Assembly (NCBI GenBank): GCA_900767385.1
Contig: CAAFYY010000026.1
Location: 1-52,331, forward strand
Direction: 5' to 3'
DNA from: Bacteroidales bacterium
GTDB taxonomy: Bacteria; Bacteroidota; Bacteroidia; Bacteroidales; Paludibacteraceae
Length of the DNA stretch: 52,331 nt
Shown: in pieces, positions 15,805 to 24,601 of the stretch
Position numbering within the stretch: the first letter of the stretch is position 1
Layout: each line of letters opens with the position of its first letter
The notes under the pieces: model-generated
The model's input: only the letters and a program-made list of their open reading frames with translations
The model's database searches: none
What the model was told of the DNA's origin: nothing
Translations under genes and position numbers: made by a program

Positions 15805-18579
15805 TCAGTACTTATAGCTCACTTGACTGAAGTTCTCGTTGTCTTTGGTGACGACGATCTGGCGGTCGATCTTCTTGAGTTCGGCTACGTGTGAGATGAT
15901 TCCGATGAGGCGATTGCCTTCGGTGAGTTCGTTGAGCGCCTTGAGTGCCTGTTCCAGTGAGCGGTCGTCGAGTGAACCGAAGCCTTCGTCAACAAACATG
16001 GTGTCGAGCTGGATGCCGCCGGCTGAGGCTTGAATCTCGTCGGAGAGTCCGAGGGCGAGCGAGAGAGACGCTTTGAACTGCTCACCGCCTGAGAGTGAGT
16101 GAACGTCACGTTCCTTGCCGTTGTAGTGGTCGAGGACGTTGAGCTCTAGGCCCGACTGACTGTTGCCTCCGTAGTTGGTGCGGCGGCGCAGTTCGTATTG
16201 TCCGCCCGACATCACCATCAAGCGGGTGTTGGCGCGTTGGATGATACGCTCGAAGTAGGCGGTCTGAACGTAGGTCTCCAGACTGATGTGTTCCTTGCCG
16301 TTGAGGCTGCCGTTGGCGGTGTCGGCAAGCGATTTCTTCATCTGATACTCCTTCTCGAGCGTGGTCAGCGTGTTGAGCGTCTTGTTGACGTTGTTGATGA
16401 CTCCTTTGTTGGTGGAGTTGTTGCTGAAGAGGTGGTTGATGCGCTCCTCATTCTGGCTTTTCTGTTGACTGAGGTCAGCGATTTTTTGGTTGACCTCCTC
16501 AACATTGACGGCAGGAACTGTCTTGATACGCTCTGCCAACTGATTGATTTTGCCATTGATTGTGGCAATCTCTTTGTCGTATTTGTTGAGTTGGTCTGTA
16601 GCGTCTTTGATGGCTTTTTCCAACGATGTTTTGAGCTCGCGTTTTTTCTTGAGTTCGTTTTGCGCCTCTTTTTCTGTCGGGAAGGCGAGCTCTTTTTGAA
16701 GCTGTTCTTGTTTTTCCGTCAGATTCTTTTGGTTGGTTTCCAACTCTGCCTTTTTCTGCTCCAGGCTGCTCTTTTCCTGAGCCAGTTTTGGGAGTTTTTC
16801 TCTGTCTTGATGCAATTCCTTTTCCAAAGTCTGTTTGCGGTTGCGCAGTGTGTTCAATGTCTTGAGGTCGGCAGAAATTGTGTTGAGTTCTTGCTTTATG
16901 GCTTTTTTGCGCAAGGCAATCTTCGCTTCTGCTTCCTCAAACTCACAAGGTCCAAGATTTTTTGTGATCTCGGCGAGGAGTTGCTGTTTGGTGGTATTCA
17001 TGCTTGCTTGGTGATTGGAGCAAGCGGTGGCAGCGGCGTTTGCCTTGGTCTCCAAATCCGAAAGGTTCTTTTTGAGGGTCTCCAACTGCGCTTTCGACGG
17101 TGCTTGAGGAGCCTTGGTGGCCAGTTGGGGGTGGTGAACGGAGCCGCAAACCGGACATGGTTTGCCTTCCTCAAGCTCTTCGGCAAGATAACCAGCCTGT
17201 TCGGCAATGAAGAGGTGGTATTTCTGGTCGTAGTCGTTGGCAGCTTGCTTGCGTTTGTCCTCTGCTGTTTTTGCTTGGTTCTGAAGGTCTTGATACTGCT
17301 GCTCCGACTCATGGTAGAGGGTCATACCTGTTGAAAGCTGACTCAGGTCTTGGTCTGACTTCTGGAGCTCGTCTTGACGATTGTTTTTGCTTACAATCTC
17401 AGCATCAGGACTTTTGATGCCCTCCAACTCAGCCTCTTTGCTCTTGATGCTCTGTTCGAGGTCGGTGTGTTCCTTGCCAACCGTTTCAATCTCAGTCTGA
17501 TTCTCTTTGAGGTCGTTGGCGTTCTTTTTCAAATCCTTTTCACATTGAGTCAAGTCCTGGTACTTAGGCATGATGTGTTCCAACTGAGGGATTTGATTCT
17601 GCAGGTCGTCAATTTCTCCTTGGTGCGACTGAGCGTCGGCAAGTGTCTTGTCGAGAGTAGGTTTGACTTCTTTCTCGCGACGGTTTTTCTCTGCCACGGT
17701 GTTGTCGTGGTCCTTTTTGTCTTGGTTGTATTGGTTGACGGTCTGCAGCTGTTTGTTGAGGTTGTCCACCTCGTTCTGCAGTTTGCTTCTCTCGTCTCTG
17801 AGGGTCTCCTCCTGTGTTTGCTCGTTGGCAAGGATGGTCTTGATGAGTTCGATGGCGTCGCCAACGGTCATCTCGTTGTTTTTGACCTTGGCTTTGGCAA
17901 CGGTCAAATCGTTGGCTAAGGCATCGTCGTCCATACACTTTGCTCCGTCAACGTATTGCACGGCACTTTTTCTCATGTCCTCTACCTTATTGTTGACGGC
18001 AGTTGCCTCCTTCTTCAGACGCTCCTGGAGGTCGAGGTATGGTTTGGTTTTGAAGATACTGCGGAAAATCTCTGCTCTGTCTTTGGTTTTGGCAAGGAGC
18101 AACTCGCGAAACTGCCCTTGGGCAATCATCGCAATCTGTGAGTATTGCTCAAAGGTGACGCCCAAAATCTCTGCGAGTTTGGCATTCACCTTCTTAACGT
18201 CTGAGATAGGTGCTTCGTTGTCGATTTTCAGTATGGCTTCAGCCTTTCTCTCTGTCAGTCCGACGCCTCTGTCCTTGGGACCCATCTGCTTTGGGAGACG
18301 TCTTACATGATACTGCTTGCCGGCATACTCAAACTCCAGTTCTACAAAGGTTTTGACATTCTCTGCCGCATAGGTGGAGCGGAGCATGGACTCGTCGCGA
18401 CTGCTGCCGCTCGCCTCGCCGAAGAGGGCGTAGGTGATGGCGTCGAAGATAGTGGTCTTGCCCGCACCGGTGTCGCCCGTGATGAGGAAGAGACCTTGAG
18501 TGCCGAATTTGTCGAAGTCGATGACGGTTTGTCCTGCGTAAGGACCGAAAGCTGAAATAGTAAGTTTATGTGGACGCAT
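15805..18579 (-). CDS. sbcC: SbcC, SMC-like nuclease ATPase subunit
   Basis: 924 residues, typical for SbcC. Walker A GDTGAGKTT is at residues 35-43. The Q-loop segment AQGQFRELL is near residue 153. Two long coiled-coil arms flank a zinc hook CPVCG at residues 475-479. The ABC signature LSGGEQFKASLSLALG begins at residue 829, and Walker B FVDEGFGSLDD is at 862-872. With SbcD it forms the Mre11-Rad50-type complex that opens hairpins and cleans DNA ends during repair. It starts 11 bp after sbcD, so the two are co-transcribed. Confidence 0.95.
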   Translation of the reverse strand: MRPHKLTISAFGPYAGQTVIDFDKFGTQGLFLITGDTGAGKTTIFDAITYALFGEASGSSRDESMLRSTYAAENVKTFVELEFEYAGKQYHVRRLPKQMGPKDRGVGLTERKAEAILKIDNEAPISDVKKVNAKLAEILGVTFEQYSQIAMIAQGQFRELLLAKTKDRAEIFRSIFKTKPYLDLQERLKKEATAVNNKVEDMRKSAVQYVDGAKCMDDDALANDLTVAKAKVKNNEMTVGDAIELIKTILANEQTQEETLRDERSKLQNEVDNLNKQLQTVNQYNQDKKDHDNTVAEKNRREKEVKPTLDKTLADAQSHQGEIDDLQNQIPQLEHIMPKYQDLTQCEKDLKKNANDLKENQTEIETVGKEHTDLEQSIKSKEAELEGIKSPDAEIVSKNNRQDELQKSDQDLSQLSTGMTLYHESEQQYQDLQNQAKTAEDKRKQAANDYDQKYHLFIAEQAGYLAEELEEGKPCPVCGSVHHPQLATKAPQAPSKAQLETLKKNLSDLETKANAAATACSNHQASMNTTKQQLLAEITKNLGPCEFEEAEAKIALRKKAIKQELNTISADLKTLNTLRNRKQTLEKELHQDREKLPKLAQEKSSLEQKKAELETNQKNLTEKQEQLQKELAFPTEKEAQNELKKKRELKTSLEKAIKDATDQLNKYDKEIATINGKINQLAERIKTVPAVNVEEVNQKIADLSQQKSQNEERINHLFSNNSTNKGVINNVNKTLNTLTTLEKEYQMKKSLADTANGSLNGKEHISLETYVQTAYFERIIQRANTRLMVMSGGQYELRRRTNYGGNSQSGLELNVLDHYNGKERDVHSLSGGEQFKASLSLALGLSDEIQASAGGIQLDTMFVDEGFGSLDDRSLEQALKALNELTEGNRLIGIISHVAELKKIDRQIVVTKDNENFSQVSYKY

Positions 18580-18590
18580 GGTATGGATTA

Positions 18591-19730
18591 TTAGTGGTTA
18601 AAGATTTCGTTGATGAGTTGGTTGAGATAAGTGCTCTGCTCGTCGGAGAGTCCTTGGGCATTCTGTTTCTCAAAGAGTTCGGTGAAGAGTTCCTCGGGGT
18701 TCATCTTGTCCACGTTCATCGGTTTGCCGATGAGGGTCTCGCCGGCGCGAGTGCGTTTGTTGTCGTAGCGCAACTCGGCAAGATGGTGGTAGATGGTCTT
18801 CAGTTTTCGCATGCCGTCGGGGATGTCCTCCTCGTCAGTGAGGGTGATGCGAACGTAAGCCTCTTGAAGATCAGTGCCTTCGTAGTATTGGCGTGCGGTG
18901 AGTTGGTCGTAGGTGCCGCGGATGTCGTGCCAGTCGTGCAATGGAGTCAGCGGAAGCGTGCTCACAACAACAGGTTCGGTGCCGTTGATCTCAATGACGC
19001 TGACCGATTTTTTGTCGTTGACCTCTGAGAACGAGTATTTCAATGGAGAACCGCTATAGCGCACCGTCTCGCGACCGCAGTGCTGTGGACGGTGAAGGTG
19101 TCCGAGAGCCACGTAGTCGAAGTCGTCAAAAGCAGAGGCGTCGATGTTGTCCAAGCCGCCCACCATGATATCTTCCGATTCGGTGCGTTCGGCGTTGGTG
19201 ATGAACTGGTGGGTGATGAGCACGTTGCGGCGTTTCTTGTCGATATCCATCTTGCTGATGGCATAGCGCATCGCCTCGTCGTAGCTTTTGAGTTCTACTC
19301 CCTCTTCGGCAAAGTGCTGAACGAGCGATGGCTTGATATAGGGCAAGAGATGGAAAGCCACCTCGGTCAGGCCGTCGTTGAGTACGACTGGTTGGATGGA
19401 GCCGTTGTAGACCGGTGACAGATAGACGCCGCTTGCTTCCAAGATGCGTGAGGCGAAGGCGATACGTTCGGCGGAGTCGTGGTTGCCGCTGATGATGAAG
19501 ATGGCCTTGTGGAGTTGCGCCAACTGAGCGAGGAACTCGTCGAAGAGTGCTACCGCCTCGGCCGACGGGATGCTCTTGTCGTAGATGTCGCCTGCCAGGA
19601 TGACAGCATCGGGTTGTTCACGTTTCGCCATCTCAACGATTTGGTTGAGGATGAATTTCTGCTCATCGAGCAAGGAGTACTCATTGACACGTTTGCCAAT
19701 GTGCAAGTCGCTTGTGTGAAGGATTTTCAT
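18591..19730 (-). CDS. sbcD: SbcD, Mre11-type exonuclease subunit
   Basis: 379 residues from the ATG at 19730, where the family N-terminus MKILHTSDLHIGKRV begins. The open frame extends 95 codons upstream, but that part has no family match. Calcineurin-like phosphoesterase motifs are all present: SDLH, GDIYDKS, GNHDSAER, LITHQFI and GHLHRPQ, supplying the two-metal site. It nicks and degrades DNA ends together with SbcC. Upstream, 19731-20013 holds no gene; no TAnnTTTG box was found, so the promoter is not located. Confidence 0.95.
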   Translation of the reverse strand: MKILHTSDLHIGKRVNEYSLLDEQKFILNQIVEMAKREQPDAVILAGDIYDKSIPSAEAVALFDEFLAQLAQLHKAIFIISGNHDSAERIAFASRILEASGVYLSPVYNGSIQPVVLNDGLTEVAFHLLPYIKPSLVQHFAEEGVELKSYDEAMRYAISKMDIDKKRRNVLITHQFITNAERTESEDIMVGGLDNIDASAFDDFDYVALGHLHRPQHCGRETVRYSGSPLKYSFSEVNDKKSVSVIEINGTEPVVVSTLPLTPLHDWHDIRGTYDQLTARQYYEGTDLQEAYVRITLTDEEDIPDGMRKLKTIYHHLAELRYDNKRTRAGETLIGKPMNVDKMNPEELFTELFEKQNAQGLSDEQSTYLNQLINEIFNH

Positions 19731-20013
19731 ATGTTTATTGTATACTGTTTTCTTGTTTGTCTGGGCTGGGCCTTTTATTATATAACGCAATCGTTGCCGA
19801 AATGTGACGGAAGAGACCGAAAAAAAATCGTTCGTCGCCTTGATGTCGTTATGACAGCGCCAACCTACAACTTTTTTTTGAAATATGCAAGAAAAAACGG
19901 TGATTTTTTCGGAAATTGTTTGTTCTAAGGGGGAAGTCGAACCTCCTGCACTCGAAGCCACATATATACGACTAATGGATTCTTTGATGAAGGTGGAGTT
20001 GGTATAAGGGCGC

Positions 20014-20051
20014 AAAAAAAAACGGACAGAGATGCAAGCAAATCTGTCCGT
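20014..20051 (-). terminator. Terminator of tRNA-Glu
   Basis: ACGGACAGA pairs with TCTGTCCGT, followed on the minus strand by about nine T. It begins immediately after the tRNA 3' end. Confidence 0.9.
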
Positions 20052-20053
20052 CT

Positions 20054-20129
20054 TGGTAGTGCTACAGGGACTCGAACCCTGGTTTCCGGCGTGAGAGGCC
20101 AGCGTCCTAGACCGCTAGACGATAGCACC
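20054..20129 (-). tRNA. tRNA-Glu (anticodon CTC)
   Basis: 76 nt with the 3' CCA encoded. The acceptor arm GGTGCTA pairs with TAGCACT (the first pair is G-U). The anticodon stem CTGGC/GCCGG holds loop CTCTCAC, giving anticodon CTC, which reads GAG. The T arm CAGGG-TTCGAGT-CCCTG is standard. It stands alone between its own promoter box and terminator. Confidence 0.95.
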
Positions 20130-20143
20130 ATTCTCAACGGGTG

Positions 20144-20151
20144 CAAAGGTA
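20144..20151 (-). promoter_or_regulatory. -7 box (TACCTTTG) for tRNA-Glu
   Basis: An exact TAnnTTTG match on the minus strand, 15 bp before the tRNA 5' end. Confidence 0.75.
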
Positions 20152-20351
20152 CTACACTTTCACCATATGACCAAATTTTTTTGATATTTATTTTCTTTAT
20201 TCTTTCATTAGGTGATAATCAGACGGTTGACGTCTGCCGTTTCGTGCGGATAGGGCAGGGTATGCCCCTTTTCCTCACCTCTTTGGCTGCAGCATCTTCC
20301 CTCTTTTGTCGCTGTTTCAGAAAAAATAAGGGGAAAATGGATTTTTTTTCA

Positions 20352-20359
20352 TACCTTTG
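20352..20359 (+). promoter_or_regulatory. -7 box (TACCTTTG) for the symporter pair
   Basis: An exact match to TAnnTTTG, 55 bp before the ATG at 20414. It overlaps the ATG at 20357, which rules that ATG out as the start. Confidence 0.8.
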
Positions 20360-20413
20360 CAATGGTTAATCAGTCTGGCCCCCTCGGCCGACGCTCTGAA
20401 ACATACCCGTATC

Positions 20414-21823
20414 ATGGAAAAGCAAATAGTATCTATCCTCGATAAGGTCAACGAACCGTTGGCCTACGTCCTCCTCACCCTATTGATCCTTTGCGCTATA
20501 CTATATACTATACGTACGCGCGGCGTGCAGTTCCGCCTCCTTGGCGAGATGTTCCGTGTCTCTCTGGAGAAACCCAAACATCAGGAAGAGACTGTAGAGA
20601 AGAAGAAACGTGAGATCTCACCTCTCGAGGCGTTCCTCGTCGGTTTGGCTTCGCGCATCGGCACGGGCAACCTCGCCGGTGTAGCTACGGCCATCGCCAT
20701 CGGCGGTCCCGGCAGTATCTTCTGGATGTGGATGATGGCGTTGGTGGGTAGCGCCAACTCCTTCGTGGAGTGTACGCTGGCTCAGCTCTATAAGATTCGT
20801 GGCAACGACTCCTACATCGGCGGTCCTGCCTACTACATCACCAAGGGAATGAAGAAACGGTGGTTTGCCTGCATCTTCGCCGTGGCGAGCATCCTCGACT
20901 TCGGCTTCACCAACAACCTCGTGCAGAGCAACACCATCTCGCTCGCCTTCCACCACGCTTTCGGCATCGATCCCATGGTCATGGCCATCGTCCTCACCGT
21001 CCTCTCGCTGGTGGTCATCTTCGGTGGCATTCAGCGCATCGCCAAGGTGAGCAGCATTGTCGTTCCGCTGATGGCTGTGTTGTATCTCGGTTTGGCCGTC
21101 TTCATCGTGGCATTCAACTGGCGCGAGATCCCAAGCGTCCTCTGGCTCATCGTCGACAGTGCCTTTGGCGGTCGCCAGGTGGCTGGCGGTGCAGTGGGCA
21201 TGGCTATTGTGATGGGATTGAAGCGAGGACTCTTCTCCAACGAGGCAGGCGAAGGTAGCGCACCAAATGCCGCTGCCACTGCCGAGACATCACACCCGGT
21301 GAAACAAGGATTGATTCAGACCCTCGGTGTCTATATGGACACCATCGTGGTCTGCACCTGCACTGCCTTCATCATCCTTTGCAGCGGTGCTTGGAACAGT
21401 GGTGCAAACGGCATCAAACTGACTCAGATGGCGCTGACGGAGCATGTCGGCCCTATCGGCAGCGTCATCGTCGCCGTCGCCATCTTCTTCTTCGCCTTCT
21501 CCAGCATCCTGGGCAACTACTTCTACGGCGAGACCAACGTCTATTTCCTCTCCAAGCGTCCTGTCGTGATGCTCATCTATCGCCTCCTGTTGGGCGTGAT
21601 GGTCTTCGTCGGCGCAATCACTACACTTGAGGTGGTTTGGGGACTCGTCGATCTCTTCATGGCCATTATGACCATCTGCAATGTCATTGCCTTGCTCTAC
21701 CTCGGCAAGTACGCCATCCGACTGCTGGATGATTATATGAAACAACGTCGCGAAGGCAAGAATCCTGAGTTCCACAAATCGTCGATGCCCGACATTGCCG
21801 ACGATATCGAGACTTGGGAATAA
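20414..21823 (+). CDS. Alanine/glycine:cation symporter (AgcS family), copy 1
   Basis: 469 residues from the ATG at 20414 (MEKQIVSILDKVNEPLAYVL). Family signatures are clear: GVQFRLLGEMFRVSLE near residue 40, ASRIGTGNLAGVATAIAIGG near 80, GPAYYITKGMKKRW near 140, GLKRGLFSNEAGEGSAPNAA near 280 and GNYFYGETN near 375. About ten to eleven membrane segments are visible. It imports small neutral amino acids, probably alanine or glycine, driven by Na+. The 11-residue tail ends KSSMPDIADDIETWE. A close paralogue follows after 27 bp. Confidence 0.9.
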   Translation: MEKQIVSILDKVNEPLAYVLLTLLILCAILYTIRTRGVQFRLLGEMFRVSLEKPKHQEETVEKKKREISPLEAFLVGLASRIGTGNLAGVATAIAIGGPGSIFWMWMMALVGSANSFVECTLAQLYKIRGNDSYIGGPAYYITKGMKKRWFACIFAVASILDFGFTNNLVQSNTISLAFHHAFGIDPMVMAIVLTVLSLVVIFGGIQRIAKVSSIVVPLMAVLYLGLAVFIVAFNWREIPSVLWLIVDSAFGGRQVAGGAVGMAIVMGLKRGLFSNEAGEGSAPNAAATAETSHPVKQGLIQTLGVYMDTIVVCTCTAFIILCSGAWNSGANGIKLTQMALTEHVGPIGSVIVAVAIFFFAFSSILGNYFYGETNVYFLSKRPVVMLIYRLLLGVMVFVGAITTLEVVWGLVDLFMAIMTICNVIALLYLGKYAIRLLDDYMKQRREGKNPEFHKSSMPDIADDIETWE

Positions 21824-21850
21824 ACACTCTAACCTTAATCTTTCTTCTCT

Positions 21851-23269
21851 ATGGAACAAAAAATAATAGGAGTATTAGACGCTGTCAACGGCTCATTGGC
21901 CTACGTCTTTCTATCGATTCTCGTGGTCAGTGCCGTGTGGTTTACGCTCAGCACCAAAGGGGTGCAGTTTCGTCTCCTTGGCGAGATGTTCCGTGTCTCA
22001 TTGGAGCGTTCCGACAAGAGCCTGAAGCAAGCAACAAACGAAGCCTTGCGCAAGCACCATAAGATTACGCCGATGAAGGCATTCCTCGTTGGTCTTGCCT
22101 CAAGAGTAGGCACCGGCAACCTCGCCGGCGTGGCTACGGCCATCGCCATCGGCGGTCAGGGCAGTATCTTCTGGATGTGGATGATGGCCATCGTGGGCAG
22201 TGTCAACTCGTTCGTCGAGTGTACGTTGGCCCAGCTCTATAAGATTCATGGCAACGACTCCTTCGTTGGCGGTCCTGCCTATTATATCTCCAAGGGTTTG
22301 AAGAAACGCCACTTTGCCTATCTCTTTGCTGGCACGATCACCCTCTTCAGTTTCTCCAACAACCTCGTACAGAGCAACACCATCTCGCTCGCTTTCAACC
22401 ACGCCTTCGGCATCAACCCGTGGGTGATGGCAGTGGGTCTGACGTTGTTGTCGTTGGTAGTCATCTTCGGTGGCATCCAGCGCATAGCCTCGGTCAGCAG
22501 TCTCGTCGTTCCGCTGATGGCTGCGTTGTATCTCGGCTTGGCTGTCATGGTGATCGTCATCAACTGGCGCGACATCCCATCTGTCTTCATGCTCATCATC
22601 GACAACGCCTTCGGCATCCGACAAGCGGCAGGCGGCGCCATCGGCTCTGCCGTCATCATGGGCATCAAACGCGGACTGACAAGCAACGAGGCTGGCATGG
22701 GCAGTGCACCCAATGCCGCTGCGGCTGCCCATACTACACACCCTGTGAAGCAAGGACTCATCGAGACCCTTGGCGTCTATGTCGACACCCTTGTGATATG
22801 CACTTGCACCGCCCTCATCATCCTCTGCAGCGGCGTCTGGAACAGTGGCGCGAACGGCATCGAACTGACGCAGTTGGCGCTCACCGACCACATCGGTCCC
22901 GTTGGCGATATCATCATCGCCGTGGTAATTTTCTTCTTCGCCTTTTCCAGCATCCTCGGCAATTGCTTCTATGCCGAGTCGAACATCTTCTTCTTCTCGC
23001 GCCGTCCCTCCGTCATCCTTACCTATCGTATCATCTTGGGAGTGATGGTGTTTGTTGGCGCCCTCGCCACATTGGAGATAGCGTGGGGACTCATCGACTT
23101 CTTCGTTGCCATCATGACTATCTGCAACGTCATCACCCTGTTGTACCTTGGCAAATACGTCATCCGACTGCTGAACGACTACCTGCAACAACGTCGTGAA
23201 GGCAAGAACCCCGAGTTCCACAAATCCTTGCTCCCTGAGATTGCCGACGACATCGAGGCTTGGGAGTAG
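21851..23269 (+). CDS. Alanine/glycine:cation symporter (AgcS family), copy 2
   Basis: 472 residues. It is nearly collinear with the upstream copy: ASRVGTGNLAGVATAIAIGG, GPAYYISKGLKKRH, GIKRGLTSNEAGMGSAPNAA and GNCFYAESN, with the tail EIADDIEAWE. The main differences are a longer loop near residues 50-75 (ERSDKSLKQATNEALRKHH) and scattered substitutions, for example FSFSNN for FGFTNN. This is a tandem duplication in one transcript, probably with split substrate preference. The substrate is assigned by family only. No terminator follows before the next promoter at 23315. Confidence 0.9.
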   Translation: MEQKIIGVLDAVNGSLAYVFLSILVVSAVWFTLSTKGVQFRLLGEMFRVSLERSDKSLKQATNEALRKHHKITPMKAFLVGLASRVGTGNLAGVATAIAIGGQGSIFWMWMMAIVGSVNSFVECTLAQLYKIHGNDSFVGGPAYYISKGLKKRHFAYLFAGTITLFSFSNNLVQSNTISLAFNHAFGINPWVMAVGLTLLSLVVIFGGIQRIASVSSLVVPLMAALYLGLAVMVIVINWRDIPSVFMLIIDNAFGIRQAAGGAIGSAVIMGIKRGLTSNEAGMGSAPNAAAAAHTTHPVKQGLIETLGVYVDTLVICTCTALIILCSGVWNSGANGIELTQLALTDHIGPVGDIIIAVVIFFFAFSSILGNCFYAESNIFFFSRRPSVILTYRIILGVMVFVGALATLEIAWGLIDFFVAIMTICNVITLLYLGKYVIRLLNDYLQQRREGKNPEFHKSLLPEIADDIEAWE

Positions 23270-23314
23270 TCGGCCCTCCGTCCCCGTTCTCTTGGCGAAA
23301 TCAAGTAAAACACG

Positions 23315-23322
23315 TACCTTTG
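23315..23322 (+). promoter_or_regulatory. Promoter: TTGG (-33) and TACCTTTG (-7)
   Basis: TACCTTTG with TTGG at 23292-23295, a spacing of about 19 bp. It lies 35 bp before the channel start at 23358. Confidence 0.8.
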
Positions 23323-23357
23323 CACTCTAATACAACACTATCTATAAGACACCACAC

Positions 23358-24131
23358 ATGAAGCGAATATTCATGAACGAGAGGGTCATGCTGACCGTCA
23401 TCATCATCAACACCCTCTTACTCTTCATCAGCGGATTCTGTCCAGGCGCCTTGTTCTTCGAATGGAGCGATTGCCTGTTCACCGTCATATTCCTCCTTGA
23501 GGCTATCGTCAAACTTCGTAGTCTGGGCTCACGCAGCTACTTCAGCGATGCGTGGAATGTCTTCGACTTCATCATCCTCGTCCTTGCCCTCCCGTCGTTG
23601 GCTTATCCATTCGTCGACACGACAATAGGATCGAGTGCGCTGCTTGCCTTCCGTGCTCTCCGCGTCTTCAAGACGTTCCGCCTCTTCCATTTCATCCCGA
23701 ACATCGGTAAGTTGCTCCAAGGATTGCGCTACGCCATCCAGTCGTCACTACTCGTTACGGCGGCCTACGCAGTGTTCCTCTTGGTGTTCTCCATCCTCAC
23801 CTCGTCGCTCTTCGGCCGCTATGCTCCGCAGTATTTCGGCGACCCGCTCACCAGTCTCTTCAGCACCTTCCAGCTCTTCACCATTGAGGGTTGGTACGAA
23901 CTCCCTAACTCCGTTGCCAGAACAGGTGGTGTGGTGGTCGGCAACCTCGCCAAAACCTATTTCTCCATCCTGCTCTTCTTGGGCGGCATCATCGGCATGT
24001 CGTTGGTCAACTCCATCTTCGTCGACGCCATGGCTGCCGACAACAACGAAGAGGTGTTGGAGAAACTCGACCAACTTGAGCGTAAACTTGATGCTATGGA
24101 GCAACATCGCGAAGAGGAATCGCAACGATAA
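23358..24131 (+). CDS. Voltage-gated-type cation channel (single 6-TM domain)
   Basis: 257 residues. Six membrane segments are visible. S4 carries charges at three-residue spacing: R99, R102, K105 and R108 (RALRVFKTFRLFHF). The pore loop has FTIEGWYEL with E177-G178-W179, where bacterial sodium channels usually have LESW. S6 ends near VNSIFVDAMAADN, followed by a short C-terminal coiled coil (EEVLEKLDQLERKLDAMEQ), as in NaChBac-type tetramers. The Gly after the filter Glu resembles calcium-channel repeats, so selectivity is uncertain. It is transcribed alone. Confidence 0.85.
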   Translation: MKRIFMNERVMLTVIIINTLLLFISGFCPGALFFEWSDCLFTVIFLLEAIVKLRSLGSRSYFSDAWNVFDFIILVLALPSLAYPFVDTTIGSSALLAFRALRVFKTFRLFHFIPNIGKLLQGLRYAIQSSLLVTAAYAVFLLVFSILTSSLFGRYAPQYFGDPLTSLFSTFQLFTIEGWYELPNSVARTGGVVVGNLAKTYFSILLFLGGIIGMSLVNSIFVDAMAADNNEEVLEKLDQLERKLDAMEQHREEESQR

Positions 24132-24229
24132 CCCCTTGGGTGATTCATTGTAACAATGCGTATGCTTAATAAAGGCTGCGCATTTGGAACCAATAAAGTC
24201 TTCAGCGTATCGTTGATTCAACAGAATAG

Positions 24230-24256
24230 AAGCGTCACTATTGTGGCGCTTTTTTT
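24230..24256 (+). terminator. Terminator downstream of the channel gene
   Basis: AGCG-CAC pairs with GTG-CGCT, with one mismatch, around TATT, then at least six T. It lies about 100 bp after the channel stop. Confidence 0.75.
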
Positions 24257-24411
24257 GTATTCGGACAGGTGTGTCGTTGGAAAATGAATCTGTAGGTGTG
24301 TTGTTAAATAGGCTGGCGCAAGATCAAGAGTCTTGATGTTGTCTCTAAGACATGACACATTGGAAAGAATCGGTTCTGAGTAGTATCACAAACTTCATTA
24401 AGCAAAACAAC

Positions 24412-24452
24412 AATAGCAGATTACAAGCAAGCTTGTATCTGCTATTTTTTTT
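24412..24452 (+). terminator. Strong plus-strand terminator-like hairpin
   Basis: AATAGCAGAT with ACAAGC pairs with GCTTGT and ATCTGCTATT, followed by eight T. It is canonical on the plus strand although the nearest plus-strand gene already has a terminator at 24230. It could also end tRNA-Ser transcripts on the minus strand. Confidence 0.7.
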
Positions 24453-24458
24453 GTATTG

Positions 24459-24545
24459 CGGAAAGTGAGGGATTCGAACCCCCGGACCAGTTACCCGGTC
24501 ACCGCATTTCGAGTGCGGCCCATTCGACCACTCTGGCAACTTTCC
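24459..24545 (-). tRNA. tRNA-Ser (anticodon CGA)
   Basis: 87 nt without encoded CCA: the 3' end reads ACTTTCC-G then CAA. The acceptor arm GGAAAGT pairs with ACTTTCC. The anticodon stem CCGCA/TGCGG holds loop CTCGAAA, so the anticodon is CGA (codon UCG). A long variable arm (GACCGGGTAACTGGTC) confirms a class II serine tRNA. Confidence 0.95.
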
Positions 24546-24555
24546 TTTGAGAGTG

Positions 24556-24563
24556 CAAAAGTA
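24556..24563 (-). promoter_or_regulatory. -7 box (TACTTTTG) for tRNA-Ser
   Basis: A TAnnTTTG match on the minus strand, 11 bp before the tRNA 5' end, between rodA and the tRNA. Confidence 0.7.
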
Positions 24564-24601
24564 CAACTTTTTTCGTTTATCTTTTCGCTCCTCACCCTTT
24601 T

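Noticed and set aside
18591..20015. Long SbcD form with 95 extra residues
   Set aside because: The extension has no family match, and MKILHTSDLH is the normal SbcD start.
20357..20413. Upstream ATG of the first symporter
   Set aside because: It overlaps the TACCTTTG -7 box, so it would lie before the transcription start.
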